64,000 nt of DNA from NCBI RefSeq assembly GCF_014203275.1, contig NZ_JACHIP010000001.1, forward strand, positions 1,178,001 to 1,242,000. The letters are read 5' to 3'. This DNA comes from Granulicella aggregans. GTDB taxonomy: Bacteria; Acidobacteriota; Terriglobia; Terriglobales; Acidobacteriaceae. Shown here piece by piece: positions 16,107 to 25,990 of the stretch. A program made the position numbers and the translations under genes. Position 1 is the stretch's first letter, and the number at the start of each line of letters is the position of its first letter. The notes under the pieces are model-generated. The model was not told the origin of the DNA and did not search any database. It saw only the letters and a program-made list of their open reading frames with translations.

Positions 16107-18812
16107 TCAGTCGACAAACATGAACTCGTTGCTCGCATAGAGCGCCTGAATCAGATTACCCAGCGCCTGCGTGTGCGTCTTTTTCTGGTCCTGCTCGCCA
16201 GCACTGAGCGCCGCATAGATAGCACTTGTCTGCTGTACGAACTTCAAAGCGGCTTCGCTCTCCTGAGGATCAGGTGGCCGTCCATAGATCTTGAGGAACG
16301 CTGCCCGCACCTCATCCTTGTCCGACTTGCCCGGCTGATCGAGTTGCTTCGCCAATGCCGCCGCGCAATCCTTCGGAAACGATGCATTCATGAAGTAGAG
16401 CGCCTGCAGCGGCGTAACGCTGGTCTCTCGCGTAGCCACACTCGCGGAAGGGTTCGCTCCATCGAAGAGCCCAAGATAAGGATGGCGCCGGCTACGCTGC
16501 GCCATCACATACAGCGTCCGATGGTTCGTCTCATACACAGCATGGAACGGCGCATGCCCGGAGTAGTTCCACTCCGCCTCCGGAGGGAACGGCTGCGGCC
16601 CGGCAGGAGAAGTATCCAGCTTGCCCGAGGTCGCAAGCATCGCATCGCGAATCTCCTCCGCGTCCATGCGCGTGCGCGAGTGCCGCCAGAGCATCGCGTT
16701 CTCGGCATCCACCTTTTCGGCTTCAGGAGAGTCATCGCTCGATAACTGATACGTGTGCGAAAGCAGGATCATGCGGTGCACCGCCTTGATCGACCAGCCC
16801 TGCGCCACAAACTGCGTAGCCATGTAGTCAAGCAGCTTCTGATCGCTCGGAGCCGCGCCCCGGCTGCCAAAGTCGTTCGGCGTCGCAACGATCCCGCGGC
16901 CAAAGTGCCCCTGCCAGATGCGGTTCACCATCACGCGGGCCGTCACAGGATTCTGCGAAGACGCAATCCAGTTCGCCATCTCCAGCCTTCCGCTACCCTT
17001 CGTGTCAACAGGCAGATCGGCACCTCCGAGCGCCTGCAGGAAGTGACGCGGCACCTCTTCACCAAGATCCTTCTTGCTGCCGTAGTGCTGGACACGCTCA
17101 TTGTGCGGCTTGTCCTCGGAGACAGCATAGGCAGTCTCGAAGTGCGGTGCGTTCTGGAACAAAGCCATCCGCCGAGCCTGCAGCATGGGAAGAATGTCAT
17201 CGAAGTAAGGAAGCTGAATCACGGCGTGAATCGAATCGGCGATCGGCTTGAGTTGCTCTTCGAAGTCCTTGTACTCCTGGCTATCAACGACCTTCGGATC
17301 GCGATAGATCAGCCCGCGTTGATAGCGAATCTCTTCAGTACCGGTGGTTGCGAAGTGAGTGCTCGCAAGCACACCATAGATTCCGTAGTAGTCCGCAGTG
17401 GGAATCGGATCGAACTTGTGGTCATGGCAGCGGGCGCAGGCTACCGTCGTCGCGAGGAATGCGTGGCCAATGTTGTCGACAGCATCGCTGACGGGATCTT
17501 CGGTGATGTTCGTATTCGCGAGATATCCCGTGGCGATAACATTCTGCCAGTGCTCCGCCTCGCTGGCCGCTGGCAGCAGGTCGCCCGCGATCTGCTCCTT
17601 GATAAAGCGGTCGTAAGGCTTGTCCTGCTGAAACGACTGCACCACGTAGTCGCGATACTTGTAGATGTCCGGCACAGGGAAGTCCGCACTATTGCTCGAA
17701 GTATCGGAGTACCGCACCACATCTAGCCAGATGCGTCCCCAACGCTCGCCGTAGGCCTTCGACGCAAGCAGACGCTCCACCAGCTTCGGATAGGCATCGC
17801 GCGACTTGTCAGCAAGGAACGCATCGACCTCCTGCGGAGTCGGAGGAAGGCCTGTGAGATCGAAGGTCACGCGGCGCAACAGCGTCCGCTTGTCCGCATC
17901 GCGCACCGGCTTAAGCTTGTTCGCCTCAAGATTCGCAAGCACGAAGCGATCGACATCGTTATAGGCCCACTTACCCGAGACAGCAGGAACAGCTGGCATC
18001 ACGGGAATCTTGTACGACCAGAACTCGCGGTCCTTCGCCGTAACCTGCATGCCTACAGGCTTCGAAGCTCCTGTAGGCCAAAACGCCCCGCCCTTGATCC
18101 ACTCTTCAAGCACTGCAATCTCTGCTGGCTCCATCTGCCTGCGCGGAGGCATCTGTAACGATGCGTCCTGATAATGGATCGCCTTCACCAGCAGGCTCGC
18201 ATCCGGATCGCTCAGGTCGAGCACCGCGCCATCCTTGCCACCCTTCATCATCGCGTCACGCGAGTCCAACCGAAGGCCGCCGGACTGCGACTGCGTATGG
18301 CAGCTATAGCACTTGCTCGCCAGCAGCGGCCTCACCTTGGTCTCGAAGAACTCTGCCTGTGCGGAAGACACCTCAGGCGATACCTTCGGCGCGCCGTCCG
18401 CGACCGGCATCAACGCATCTGCCTTGATCCACTTTGCGATGACGGCAACATCATCGCTGGAAAGCGGCCCCTTCGGCGGCATCTTGAGATCTTCGTTCTT
18501 GTACGAGATTGCCTTAAAGATCAGGCTTGCCTCGGCGTTACCCGGAACAATCGCCAGGCCGGAGGAACCGCCCTTCAGCAAGGCGTCGCGCGAGTCCAGT
18601 CGCAGCCCGCCGCGCATCTTGTCGGTGTGGCAGCTATAGCAATTCTTTTCAAGGATCGGCCGGACGTCCCGAGTAAATACATCCGCTTGGGCAGCCGCGC
18701 TTGCGCTGAACCCTGCGAGGTATCCAATAGCGAGGATCGCTGAGACGCAGGCAGCCCTCAACGATGTGCTATCGCGAAGATTCATCGGGCTTGAAGAGCG
18801 GTATCCCTGCAT
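16107..18812 (-). CDS. PSD1/planctomycete cytochrome c domain protein (DUF1549/DUF1553)
   Basis: 901 residues from ATG 18812 (AGGTG upstream); the frame is open further to 18998 but that segment lacks a signal, and ATG 18785 is also possible. A signal peptide ends near SAAAQ. Two tandem c-type cytochrome modules follow, each with CYSCH haem motif (first at residues 58-62) and the conserved GGLRLDSRDA. Then DUF1549 (DRFVLANLEANKLKPVRDADKRTLLRRVTFDLTGLPPTPQE, ARCHDHKFDPI) and DUF1553 (VNRIWQGHFGRGIVATPNDFG, RRHPYLGLFDGANPS). A periplasmic redox protein; likely works with the DUF1501 partner. Substrate unknown. CARCHDHK also fits a further CxxCH haem site. Confidence 0.87.
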   Translation of the reverse strand: MQGYRSSSPMNLRDSTSLRAACVSAILAIGYLAGFSASAAAQADVFTRDVRPILEKNCYSCHTDKMRGGLRLDSRDALLKGGSSGLAIVPGNAEASLIFKAISYKNEDLKMPPKGPLSSDDVAVIAKWIKADALMPVADGAPKVSPEVSSAQAEFFETKVRPLLASKCYSCHTQSQSGGLRLDSRDAMMKGGKDGAVLDLSDPDASLLVKAIHYQDASLQMPPRRQMEPAEIAVLEEWIKGGAFWPTGASKPVGMQVTAKDREFWSYKIPVMPAVPAVSGKWAYNDVDRFVLANLEANKLKPVRDADKRTLLRRVTFDLTGLPPTPQEVDAFLADKSRDAYPKLVERLLASKAYGERWGRIWLDVVRYSDTSSNSADFPVPDIYKYRDYVVQSFQQDKPYDRFIKEQIAGDLLPAASEAEHWQNVIATGYLANTNITEDPVSDAVDNIGHAFLATTVACARCHDHKFDPIPTADYYGIYGVLASTHFATTGTEEIRYQRGLIYRDPKVVDSQEYKDFEEQLKPIADSIHAVIQLPYFDDILPMLQARRMALFQNAPHFETAYAVSEDKPHNERVQHYGSKKDLGEEVPRHFLQALGGADLPVDTKGSGRLEMANWIASSQNPVTARVMVNRIWQGHFGRGIVATPNDFGSRGAAPSDQKLLDYMATQFVAQGWSIKAVHRMILLSHTYQLSSDDSPEAEKVDAENAMLWRHSRTRMDAEEIRDAMLATSGKLDTSPAGPQPFPPEAEWNYSGHAPFHAVYETNHRTLYVMAQRSRRHPYLGLFDGANPSASVATRETSVTPLQALYFMNASFPKDCAAALAKQLDQPGKSDKDEVRAAFLKIYGRPPDPQESEAALKFVQQTSAIYAALSAGEQDQKKTHTQALGNLIQALYASNEFMFVD

Positions 18813-19547
18813 CTGTGGATACACCTCGTAGGGAAGATGGGTGCTTCGCTCACCCGCCTGAGAATGCAGGAGTGAACAGTACGCAAATGCAGTTGTGCTT
18901 TGAGCAAGAGGCTTAGCACGGGCATGGGGCCGGCCTCTCAATGGCCTGCAAAAGAAGTTCGCAAGCGGGCATCGGCGGTGATGAACCAGTCCAATCATGA
19001 GCCCTCGAAGGCATCATGTTGGCGGATGATTCTGCTCGCGACGATACCGTAACGATAACCCTCACAAGGGCAGCGAAACAAGAGACATCGTGTCAAAAAC
19101 ATCAAGCTACGAAAACACGCGTAAACCGCCTCTACGCCAGCGCGCAACGCGACCGGCATGATCGCGCGATCTGCCGATATCTACAGGACATTACGTCACT
19201 TAGCTAGAGTCAGCCAGCCATGCGCATACCACATGCCCAAGACGGCGATCATTGCAGTCGCGTAAAATCTTGACACAGACCAAGATCATCGCTACGCTCC
19301 AGACTTCAACAGGCACAAATCAGAACCTGAATGAAGTTTCCGCTCAACGCGGCAGGAGATAGCTCATCATCCCTCGCCCGCCATCGGCAGGCTTCAACCT
19401 TCAGCAAAGGTCACCGTCACGCCACGCGCGGCGACGAGCAGATGTTCCTCTTTCCGTACCGCGATTCGTTCCACGCCGAACGCTCGCAACGTACGTTGCC
19501 GGTTCGGTCGCCAGTACAAACAACGCACATATCAAGAGGGCTTAACT
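18813..19547. other. Divergent intergenic region between the cytochrome gene and the TonB receptor
   Basis: About 735 bp without a convincing gene (the cytochrome frame stays open to 18998 on the minus strand but shows no export signal or family similarity there). It must carry both outward promoters and a long leader for the receptor; one plausible plus-strand promoter is at 19270-19298. No repeats or hairpins of note were seen. Confidence 0.5.
19270..19298 (+). promoter_or_regulatory. Candidate sigma-70 promoter for the TonB receptor
   Basis: TTGACA (19270-19275), 17-bp spacer, TACGCT (19293-19298). The -35 box is perfect; the -10 keeps the three most conserved positions (T, A and final T). 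It would leave a leader of about 240 nt before the receptor ATG at 19548, which is long. Confidence 0.35.
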
Positions 19548-22500
19548 ATGTCTTTCTCCGTCCGTTCTTCATTGAAGCTGAAGCTGTGCCAGAAACTGTG
19601 CGTGACGCTCGCGCTCTCCAGCAGCCTTGCCTTTGCGCAAAACGCCGTCTCCACCGGCGCGATGACCGGCACCGTCCATGATCCGGGCGGCCAAGTGGTC
19701 GCTCATGCGGCCGTGACAGCGGTCAATGAAGCGACGGGCGAACGTTCGACCTCGAGTTCGAACGACGTCGGCATCTTCAGCTTCCCCGCCCTCAAGATCG
19801 GCGTCTACGACGTCTCGGTCGTCTCCACCGGCTTCAAGACCGTGAAGATCGCCGGCCTTGTCGTCGCCGTGGGCCACACCACAGACGCGGAGGCGACGCT
19901 TGCCATCGGCGAAGCCAGCGACACGGTCAATGTCATCAGCGACGCAGGCTCCGCGCTCAACCCCTCCGACACCACTGTCGGAACTCTCTTACAACACGAC
20001 ACGATCGAAGGCCTCCCGCTTAGTGGCCGCCGCTACACCGATCTCGTCCTGCTCACTCCCAACGTCGTCGCCGACGGCCAATTTGGACACATCAGCTTTG
20101 CCGGCCAGTCCGGCGGCGACCTCTCCGGCTACAACAACACCGCCGGCGGTGCATCGAACGCCAACGGTTCCACCTCATTCACGGTAGACGGCGTCGACTC
20201 GACCAGCTACTACTACGGCGACAACCGCGGCTTCACCCGCATCCCCTACGTCTTCGGCCTACAGTCCATCCAGGAGTTCCAGGTCCAGGCCAACGTCTAC
20301 GACTCCAGCTACGGCGGCGCAGGCGCGGGCTTCATCAATACCGTTACCAAGTCCGGCACCAACAAGTTCCACGGCGACGCCTTCTACTACAACCGCAACT
20401 CCGCCACCGGCGCGAACGACGCCATCGACAAGGCAAACGGCAACCCGAGGCCTCTGAATGTGCTCCAGCAGTTTGGCGCCGACATCGGCGGCCCCATCAT
20501 CCGCGACAAGATGTTCTTCTACTTCGACTATGAGCAGCAGCGTCACAAAGATCCGCTCTATGCCGTGAATACCGGACAGGCCGCAACGACCGAGGTAGAT
20601 TATGGTGTTCCCGCCGGGACTGTTCTTCCCACACCGAACAGCCACTACCCTGTCGCATCAACACTCACCCAGGACCAGGCTACCGCGGACCCAACGAATC
20701 CCCTCTACCTTCAGGGCGTCGCAAACGCTCTCAACGTAGTCCACACAAACCTTGGCCCACGCGCCCGCCGCCGTGACGACTGGGAGCTCTTCCCCAAGCT
20801 GGACTGGGCGATCAGCGACAAGACCCACCTGACAGCGTTGTACAACTACAATCACTTCCAGTCAGCAGGCGGCATCATCACCTTCAGCCCCGAGTCCTTC
20901 GGCGGCGATGAACTCCTGGGTGACAATGGCGTCCGCGATCACGTCGCCACAGTACACCTAACCCATACCTTCTCTCCCAGCATCGTGAACGATGCCTATG
21001 TGAGCTACGTCCGCGACGAGCAGCTCTATAACCCCTCCGGCCTGGCCGCCACCCCAACTTCGCCACAGATGGTACTGGTCTCGCCACAGGTGCTCTTGCT
21101 CGGCAACCCGACCTTTTCCTACAACAATCTGCGTGAGTACCAGACCCAGTTCGCGGATCACGTCACCTTCCTGCATGGCAAGAATCAGCTCGACGCCGGT
21201 TATAGCCTCAACTACGACACGATTTCCGACAAGGATCCAGGCTCGTTTTACGGTCAATATGTCTTCTTCAGCCTCCAGGCCTTCGCGCTCGGCAAGTGGA
21301 ACGTCTTCAATCAAACCTCCGGAGATCCTAAGTACAACTTCAGCGATCCCTTCATGGGCTTCTTCGTCAACGACACCTACCACCTGAGACCCAACCTCAC
21401 GATAACCGGAGGAATTCGCGAAGACTTCCAGAAGTACGGCAATCCAGCAGGCAATCCGCTAGTGCCGACAACTCAAAAGTTTAGCAACCAGTACCAGCGG
21501 ATCTCGCCGCGCTTCGGCTTCTCTTATAACCCATTCACCAAGACCGTCATTCGCGGCGGGGCCGGGCTCTACTACGAGATCTTCGTCGGCGGCAACTACC
21601 AGCGTTCGACGCAGCAGAATGGAGTGGCACAATCCGGAGCCGGCTTCTTCAACGTCGACAGTAGTCTTGCCGGGGCTGATCAAAATCCCGCGTACCCTGC
21701 GGCGCTGCCAACTACGAGTTCAGCATTTGCAGGCGGTGGAAGCATCGTGACGGTTGACTCACACTACAAGACACCGTCAGTAGTAAACGCGAGCCTCCAG
21801 ATCGATCAGGAGATCGCAAAAGGCACCATCCTTACGGTCGGCAGCCTTTGGTCTCACGGAATGCATCTGACCAGCTCCACCGCGTACGACCAGAACCTCA
21901 ACACCCCGACCGGCACGACCACCTATGTCTCTCCGTCCGGCTCCGTCCTCTCTGTGTTGCCGAACCTCGATCCGGGCGTCCTTGGAGAGGGTCGCATCAC
22001 CGCAGGCCTCGCCCAGATCAACGCACTCATCAGCCCCGGCATCGACAACTACAACTCCCTGTTTGTTCAGCTAAACCGCCAAGCCAGCCACGACATAAAT
22101 TTCATCCTCTCCTACACGTTCGCCAAGAGCACCCAGAGCGGCGTGGACTTTTACAACCAGTTCGATCTCTCTGGAACGCACGGTCTGTCGGTACTCGATC
22201 AGCGCCAGCGCTTTTCGATCGCCGGCGTCTACGCTCCCACTCTCAACACGGGCAGCGAACTCGCACGCGCGGCCGCCAACGGTTGGAGAGTGAGCCTGAT
22301 CGCCCAGGTGAACACAGGCCACCCGTACACGGGAGTCATCAGCCAGCTGAACGATACGGCAGAGGCGCAGGCGACAGCCAACACCGCAGCGGGTCTGGTC
22401 GGCGGAAACTCGCCCGGCTACGGCCTCGCTCCGGGAGACGGAATCAATTCGTTCACCGGGCCCGGCACAGCGCAGGTAGATCTTGGAATCGAACGCGCCA

Positions 22501-22757
22501 TCAAGATCAAAGAGACGCAGAGCATCACGCTCAAGGTACAGTCCTTCAACCTGCTCAACTCCGCCAACTACTTCGTCTACGCCGGTAGCGGCATCAACCA
22601 GGTCCAATACACCACCGGAGGCGCGACCTGCGGCGATGGCAAGACGTTGAACCAGACCTGCACCCTGACGCCAAACCCCGGCTTCCAGACGCTCACTGCA
22701 GTAGACCAGTCGCACCCGCCCCGCATCTTCCAGTTCTCCTTCGCCTACAAGTTCTAA
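19548..22757 (+). CDS. Oar-like TonB-dependent outer membrane receptor
   Basis: 1069 residues. Signal peptide (cleaved near AFAQ, residue 31), then a carboxypeptidase-regulatory-like beta-sandwich (GAMTGTVHDPGGQVVAHAAVTAVNEATGE to about residue 110), a plug region (IEGLPLSGRRYTDLVLLTPNV, SFTVDGVDSTSYYYGD, NTVTKSGTNKFHGDAFYYNRNS) and a large beta-barrel ending in FQFSFAYKF with a terminal Phe typical of BAM substrates. ATG 19548 has AGAGGG upstream. These Acidobacteria receptors usually take up large or scarce nutrients. The nucleobase permease starts 121 nt downstream on the same strand, suggesting a nucleobase or nucleoside ligand (inference). Confidence 0.92.
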   Translation: MSFSVRSSLKLKLCQKLCVTLALSSSLAFAQNAVSTGAMTGTVHDPGGQVVAHAAVTAVNEATGERSTSSSNDVGIFSFPALKIGVYDVSVVSTGFKTVKIAGLVVAVGHTTDAEATLAIGEASDTVNVISDAGSALNPSDTTVGTLLQHDTIEGLPLSGRRYTDLVLLTPNVVADGQFGHISFAGQSGGDLSGYNNTAGGASNANGSTSFTVDGVDSTSYYYGDNRGFTRIPYVFGLQSIQEFQVQANVYDSSYGGAGAGFINTVTKSGTNKFHGDAFYYNRNSATGANDAIDKANGNPRPLNVLQQFGADIGGPIIRDKMFFYFDYEQQRHKDPLYAVNTGQAATTEVDYGVPAGTVLPTPNSHYPVASTLTQDQATADPTNPLYLQGVANALNVVHTNLGPRARRRDDWELFPKLDWAISDKTHLTALYNYNHFQSAGGIITFSPESFGGDELLGDNGVRDHVATVHLTHTFSPSIVNDAYVSYVRDEQLYNPSGLAATPTSPQMVLVSPQVLLLGNPTFSYNNLREYQTQFADHVTFLHGKNQLDAGYSLNYDTISDKDPGSFYGQYVFFSLQAFALGKWNVFNQTSGDPKYNFSDPFMGFFVNDTYHLRPNLTITGGIREDFQKYGNPAGNPLVPTTQKFSNQYQRISPRFGFSYNPFTKTVIRGGAGLYYEIFVGGNYQRSTQQNGVAQSGAGFFNVDSSLAGADQNPAYPAALPTTSSAFAGGGSIVTVDSHYKTPSVVNASLQIDQEIAKGTILTVGSLWSHGMHLTSSTAYDQNLNTPTGTTTYVSPSGSVLSVLPNLDPGVLGEGRITAGLAQINALISPGIDNYNSLFVQLNRQASHDINFILSYTFAKSTQSGVDFYNQFDLSGTHGLSVLDQRQRFSIAGVYAPTLNTGSELARAAANGWRVSLIAQVNTGHPYTGVISQLNDTAEAQATANTAAGLVGGNSPGYGLAPGDGINSFTGPGTAQVDLGIERAIKIKETQSITLKVQSFNLLNSANYFVYAGSGINQVQYTTGGATCGDGKTLNQTCTLTPNPGFQTLTAVDQSHPPRIFQFSFAYKF

Positions 22758-22781
22758 GTCCAGCGAAGGCAAATCCCCTAC

Positions 22782-22830
22782 CGGAACAGGAGTCCAGCAC
22801 GCAATCCACGGTGCCCGGACTCTTGTTCCG
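22782..22830 (+). other. Intercistronic hairpin between the TonB receptor and the permease
   Basis: CGGAACAGGAGTCC (22782-22795) pairs with GGACTCTTGTTCCG (22817-22830) with a single G-T wobble; an inner GCAC/GTGC extends the stem. No T-run follows, so it is more likely an RNA-stability or processing element, or a partial terminator that lowers permease expression, than a full terminator. Confidence 0.55.
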
Positions 22831-22878
22831 CTTAAGCCATAATCACTTTACGATCCACTCCGACCTGCAGGAGCACGC

Positions 22879-24306
22879 ATGATCCAAGCGACAAGTCTTA
22901 CGAACGAAGACCTTGCCCCTACAACGCCCGAACATCGCACCTGGGGAACGTATAACTACATCGCCCTGTGGTTCTCGATGTCGATGGAGATCACGACGTA
23001 CATGCTCGCGTCATCTCTGATCGCAGGCGGCATGAACTGGAAGCAGGCACTCTCCACGATTCTGTTGGGAAACCTCATCGTCCTGGTACCGATGCTGCTG
23101 AATGCCCACGCCGGAGCGAAGTACGGCATTCCCTTCCCGGTCTTCGTGCGGGCATCGTTCGGCCTGCGTGGCGCAAACATCCCGGCGATTCTTCGAGCGA
23201 TCGTAGCCTGCGGATGGTTCGGCGTTCAGTCATGGCTGGGCGGGCAGGCGATCGCCGCTATGGTCAATGTTCTGTGGCCCGCATCGGCGCACATGCCGTG
23301 GGTTCTCTGGATCTGCTTCCTCGGCTTCTGGTGCTTGAACATGGTCATCGTCTGGCGCGGCGTCGAGTCCATCCGCTTCCTGCAAAGCTTCTCGGCACCC
23401 TTCATGCTTGTCATGTCGCTCACGCTGCTCTTCTGGATGGTGCACAAGGCCGGCGGCCTCGGCCCCATGCTCTCCGCCCCAAGCCAGTTCAAAACCACAG
23501 GCAGTTTCCTGCACTTCTTCTTCCCCATGCTCACCGCGATGGTCGGCTACTGGGCCACACTCTCACTGAACATCCCCGACTTCACCCGCTACGCCAAATC
23601 GCAGGAGTCCCAGATCTTTGGCCAGGCCTTCGGCCTTCCCGTTGCGATGACCTTCTACTCCTTCATCGGCATCGCCGTCACCTCAGCCTCGACTGTCGTC
23701 TTTGGCGAACCCATTTGGAGCCCCATCGTCCTCCTGGGCAAGTTTCACCAACCCTTCGTAGCGTTCCTAGCCTTGATCGCCCTACTTGTCGCCACGCTCA
23801 ACGTAAATATCGGCGCGAACGTAGTCTCCCCATCGAACGACTTCTCGAACCTCGCGCCAAGACTCATCAGCTTCCGAACCGGCGGCATGATCACCGGACT
23901 GCTCGGCCTCGCCATGATGCCCTGGAAGCTGATGAGCAGCTTCGGCACCTACATCTTCGGATGGCTGGTCGGCTACTCCGCCCTACTCGGCCCAGTAGCA
24001 GGAATCATGGTCGCCGACTACTTCCTGATCCGCGGCACTCGGCTCGATGTCAGATCGCTCTACCGCCGCGGTGGACCCTACGAGTACAGCAAAGGTTTCA
24101 ATCCCAGAGCGATCGCCGCACTCATAGTCGGAGTCCTCGTCGCCCTCTGCGGCTTGGTGATTCCCTCGTTGCGCTTCCTCTACGACTACGCATGGTTCGT
24201 CGGCTTCTTTCTCTCAAGCGCGATTTACGTCGTTCTAATGAGGGCCTTCACTCCTGAAGAAACCCACTCGCTTGAGCAGCCGCTGGTCGTTGAAGAAGCC
24301 CTGTAA
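22879..24306 (+). CDS. NCS1-family nucleobase:cation symporter
   Basis: 475 residues, about 12 membrane helices. Family hallmarks: the N-terminal TWGTYNYIALWFSMSMEITTY segment, substrate-site Trp motifs ACGWFGVQSWLGGQAI and WATLSLNIPDFTRYAKS, and NVNIGANVVSPSNDFSNL in TM8, the region that holds the substrate Asn in Mhp1. The family carries uracil, cytosine, allantoin or hydantoins with Na+ or H+. ATG 22879 has CAGGAG 5 nt upstream. With preTA and the carbamoylase 8 kb away on the other strand, uracil, thymine or a related hydantoin is the most likely cargo (inference). Confidence 0.92.
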   Translation: MIQATSLTNEDLAPTTPEHRTWGTYNYIALWFSMSMEITTYMLASSLIAGGMNWKQALSTILLGNLIVLVPMLLNAHAGAKYGIPFPVFVRASFGLRGANIPAILRAIVACGWFGVQSWLGGQAIAAMVNVLWPASAHMPWVLWICFLGFWCLNMVIVWRGVESIRFLQSFSAPFMLVMSLTLLFWMVHKAGGLGPMLSAPSQFKTTGSFLHFFFPMLTAMVGYWATLSLNIPDFTRYAKSQESQIFGQAFGLPVAMTFYSFIGIAVTSASTVVFGEPIWSPIVLLGKFHQPFVAFLALIALLVATLNVNIGANVVSPSNDFSNLAPRLISFRTGGMITGLLGLAMMPWKLMSSFGTYIFGWLVGYSALLGPVAGIMVADYFLIRGTRLDVRSLYRRGGPYEYSKGFNPRAIAALIVGVLVALCGLVIPSLRFLYDYAWFVGFFLSSAIYVVLMRAFTPEETHSLEQPLVVEEAL

Positions 24307-24375
24307 AGCAGGAGCCCTGCCAATCGCTTGACGAATCCCCTCCGCCGCCGTAGCCTCATGCTAGAAGGCGAACAT

Positions 24376-25458
24376 ATGGCGAAACTGCAAGTCTCTTCCC
24401 TTTTCCCCATCCTTGACTCCGACCCTCCTCCCCGAGTTGGAATCGCCCGTCTCGCGGCTGCCGCAAGGCGCGCTGACGATGGCCATCTCATTCAGTTCAA
24501 GTCCCTCGAAGTCCGCAGCGTCCTCAACAAGTCCGTATCCAAACGCCAACTGTCGCTCGCCTACTCCATCAACCCGTACCGAGGGTGCGAGTTCGCCTGC
24601 CGCTACTGTTACGCCCGCTACACCCACGAGTTCCTCGCGCCGAATCGCGTCTACCCTGGCAGTGAATCGGTGATGGCAAGCCACGACGCCTTCGAACACG
24701 AGATCTATCTCAAGCAGAATGCTGCTTGGCTTCTGGAACAAGAACTTCGCCACATCGATCCCTCCCAGGAGATCGCACTCGGCACGGCGACCGATCCCTA
24801 CCAGCCGATCGAACGCCGCGCGCGCATCACGCGCAGTCTGCTTGAAGTCTTCTCACGAAAGTCCGGTTACCGCTTGGGCATCGTCACGAAGTCGCGCCTT
24901 ATCACCCGCGATATCGACCTGCTCCAACAGATCGCCGCGCGCAACACGCTCGTACTTCATCTCACCATTACAACGCCCGACGCCGCGCTGGCCCGCCTTC
25001 TGGAACCACGCGCCCCTCGTCCAGACCTGCGATTCGAGGCGGTGCGCAAGCTCCGGCAGGCAGGACTCACAGCCGGAATTCTCTGCTGCCCTCTTCTCCC
25101 GGGAATCACCGATTCAGAAACTGCCCTCAATGCTATGGCCATACGGGCATCCGAAGTAGATGCCAGCTTCTTTGCTGCCAATCCCTTGTTCCTGAAAGCC
25201 TGCTCGCGGCCAACGTTCTTCAAGTTCGTTCAAGAACACTTCCCACACCTTGAAGCCGACTACGCCACCCGATTCGCCATGGCTGACTTCGCCGCCGCTC
25301 CCTATCGAAACGAGCTAAGCCACAGAGTGGACAAAGTCTGCCACAAGTATGGGCTGGCACCGCGATCCTCCGATGCGCTTCTCACACGCGACATCGGCGC
25401 AGCGAAACGGTCTCCGGTCAACGTAGGCGCGCCGCACCAGCAGATGCTCTTCGGATAG
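24376..25458 (+). CDS. PA0069-type/SplB-like radical SAM protein
   Basis: 360 residues from ATG 24376 (GAAGG upstream); ATG 24358 is an alternative. The radical SAM cluster motif is Cys71-x3-Cys75-x2-Cys78 in NPYRGCEFACRYCYAR, preceded by INPYRGC as in spore-photoproduct-lyase-like proteins. Later blocks EIALGTATDPYQPIE, YRLGIVTKSRLITRDIDLL and GILCCPLLPGITDSE complete the partial TIM barrel. This widespread family has no proven reaction; DNA repair has been suggested from SplB similarity only. It converges on rplK with a shared terminator between. Confidence 0.87.
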   Translation: MAKLQVSSLFPILDSDPPPRVGIARLAAAARRADDGHLIQFKSLEVRSVLNKSVSKRQLSLAYSINPYRGCEFACRYCYARYTHEFLAPNRVYPGSESVMASHDAFEHEIYLKQNAAWLLEQELRHIDPSQEIALGTATDPYQPIERRARITRSLLEVFSRKSGYRLGIVTKSRLITRDIDLLQQIAARNTLVLHLTITTPDAALARLLEPRAPRPDLRFEAVRKLRQAGLTAGILCCPLLPGITDSETALNAMAIRASEVDASFFAANPLFLKACSRPTFFKFVQEHFPHLEADYATRFAMADFAAAPYRNELSHRVDKVCHKYGLAPRSSDALLTRDIGAAKRSPVNVGAPHQQMLFG

Positions 25459-25471
25459 AGAACGGAACGCA

Positions 25472-25541
25472 AAAGAGCGAGGATCTCCCAACCCCGTCAC
25501 CACGAAACTCCGGTGACAGGTGGGAAATCCTCAAGCTCTTA
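25472..25541 (-). terminator. Stepped hairpin between rplK and the radical SAM gene
   Basis: Nested pairs: AAGAGC (25473-25478)/GCTCTT, AGGAT/ATCCT, TCCCA/TGGGA, then GTCACC (25496-25501)/GGTGAC (25512-25517) around a 10-nt loop. On the minus strand it ends in CTCTTTTG, a short T-run, so it best terminates the rplK transcript; on the plus strand it can also stop the convergent message. Confidence 0.6.
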
Positions 25542-25555
25542 CTACTGAAATGAAA

Positions 25556-25990
25556 CTAAGCTACGACTTCGATTCCCATGGAGCGGGCTGTACCGCGAAT
25601 GCTCTTAGCAGCCGCCTCGACCGTGTTCGAGTTCAAGTCAGGCATCTTCTGCGTGGCGATCTCGATGATCTGCTTCTCGGTCACCTTGCCCAGCTTGGTC
25701 TTGTTCGGCGTTCCGGATCCCTTGGGGATGCCAGCAGCCTTCAACAGGAGAACAGCCGCAGGCGGCGTCTTCGTGATGAAGCTGAAGCTGCGGTCCGCAT
25801 ACACGGTGATAACGACGGGGATGGTCATGCCGGTCATCTCAGGAGTCGAGGTGCGAGCGTTGAACTGCTTGCAGAACTCCATGATGTTGACCTGAGCCTG
25901 TCCGAGAGCGGGGCCGACCGGGGGTGCCGGGGTAGCCTTTCCGCCAGTGATTTGCAGCTTTACGTATCCGGTAATCTTCTTCGGTGCCAT
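25556..25990 (-). CDS. rplK: 50S ribosomal protein L11
   Basis: 144 residues, normal length. Starts [20 protein letters not shown], has [22 protein letters not shown] (the L11 signature binding region for release factors and stringent factor) and the C-terminal RNA-binding domain with [10 protein letters not shown] and ARSMGIEV. It follows nusG by 108 nt. The expected next gene, rplA, is absent here; it lies 26 kb away at 51,995-52,705. A stepped hairpin ends the transcript. Confidence 0.98.
   Translation of the reverse strand: MAPKKITGYVKLQITGGKATPAPPVGPALGQAQVNIMEFCKQFNARTSTPEMTGMTIPVVITVYADRSFSFITKTPPAAVLLLKAAGIPKGSGTPNKTKLGKVTEKQIIEIATQKMPDLNSNTVEAAAKSIRGTARSMGIEVVA

Noticed and set aside
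18813..18998. N-terminal extension of the PSD1 gene to 18998
   Set aside because: The extra 62 residues show no export signal; the signal peptide begins after ATG 18812 or 18785.
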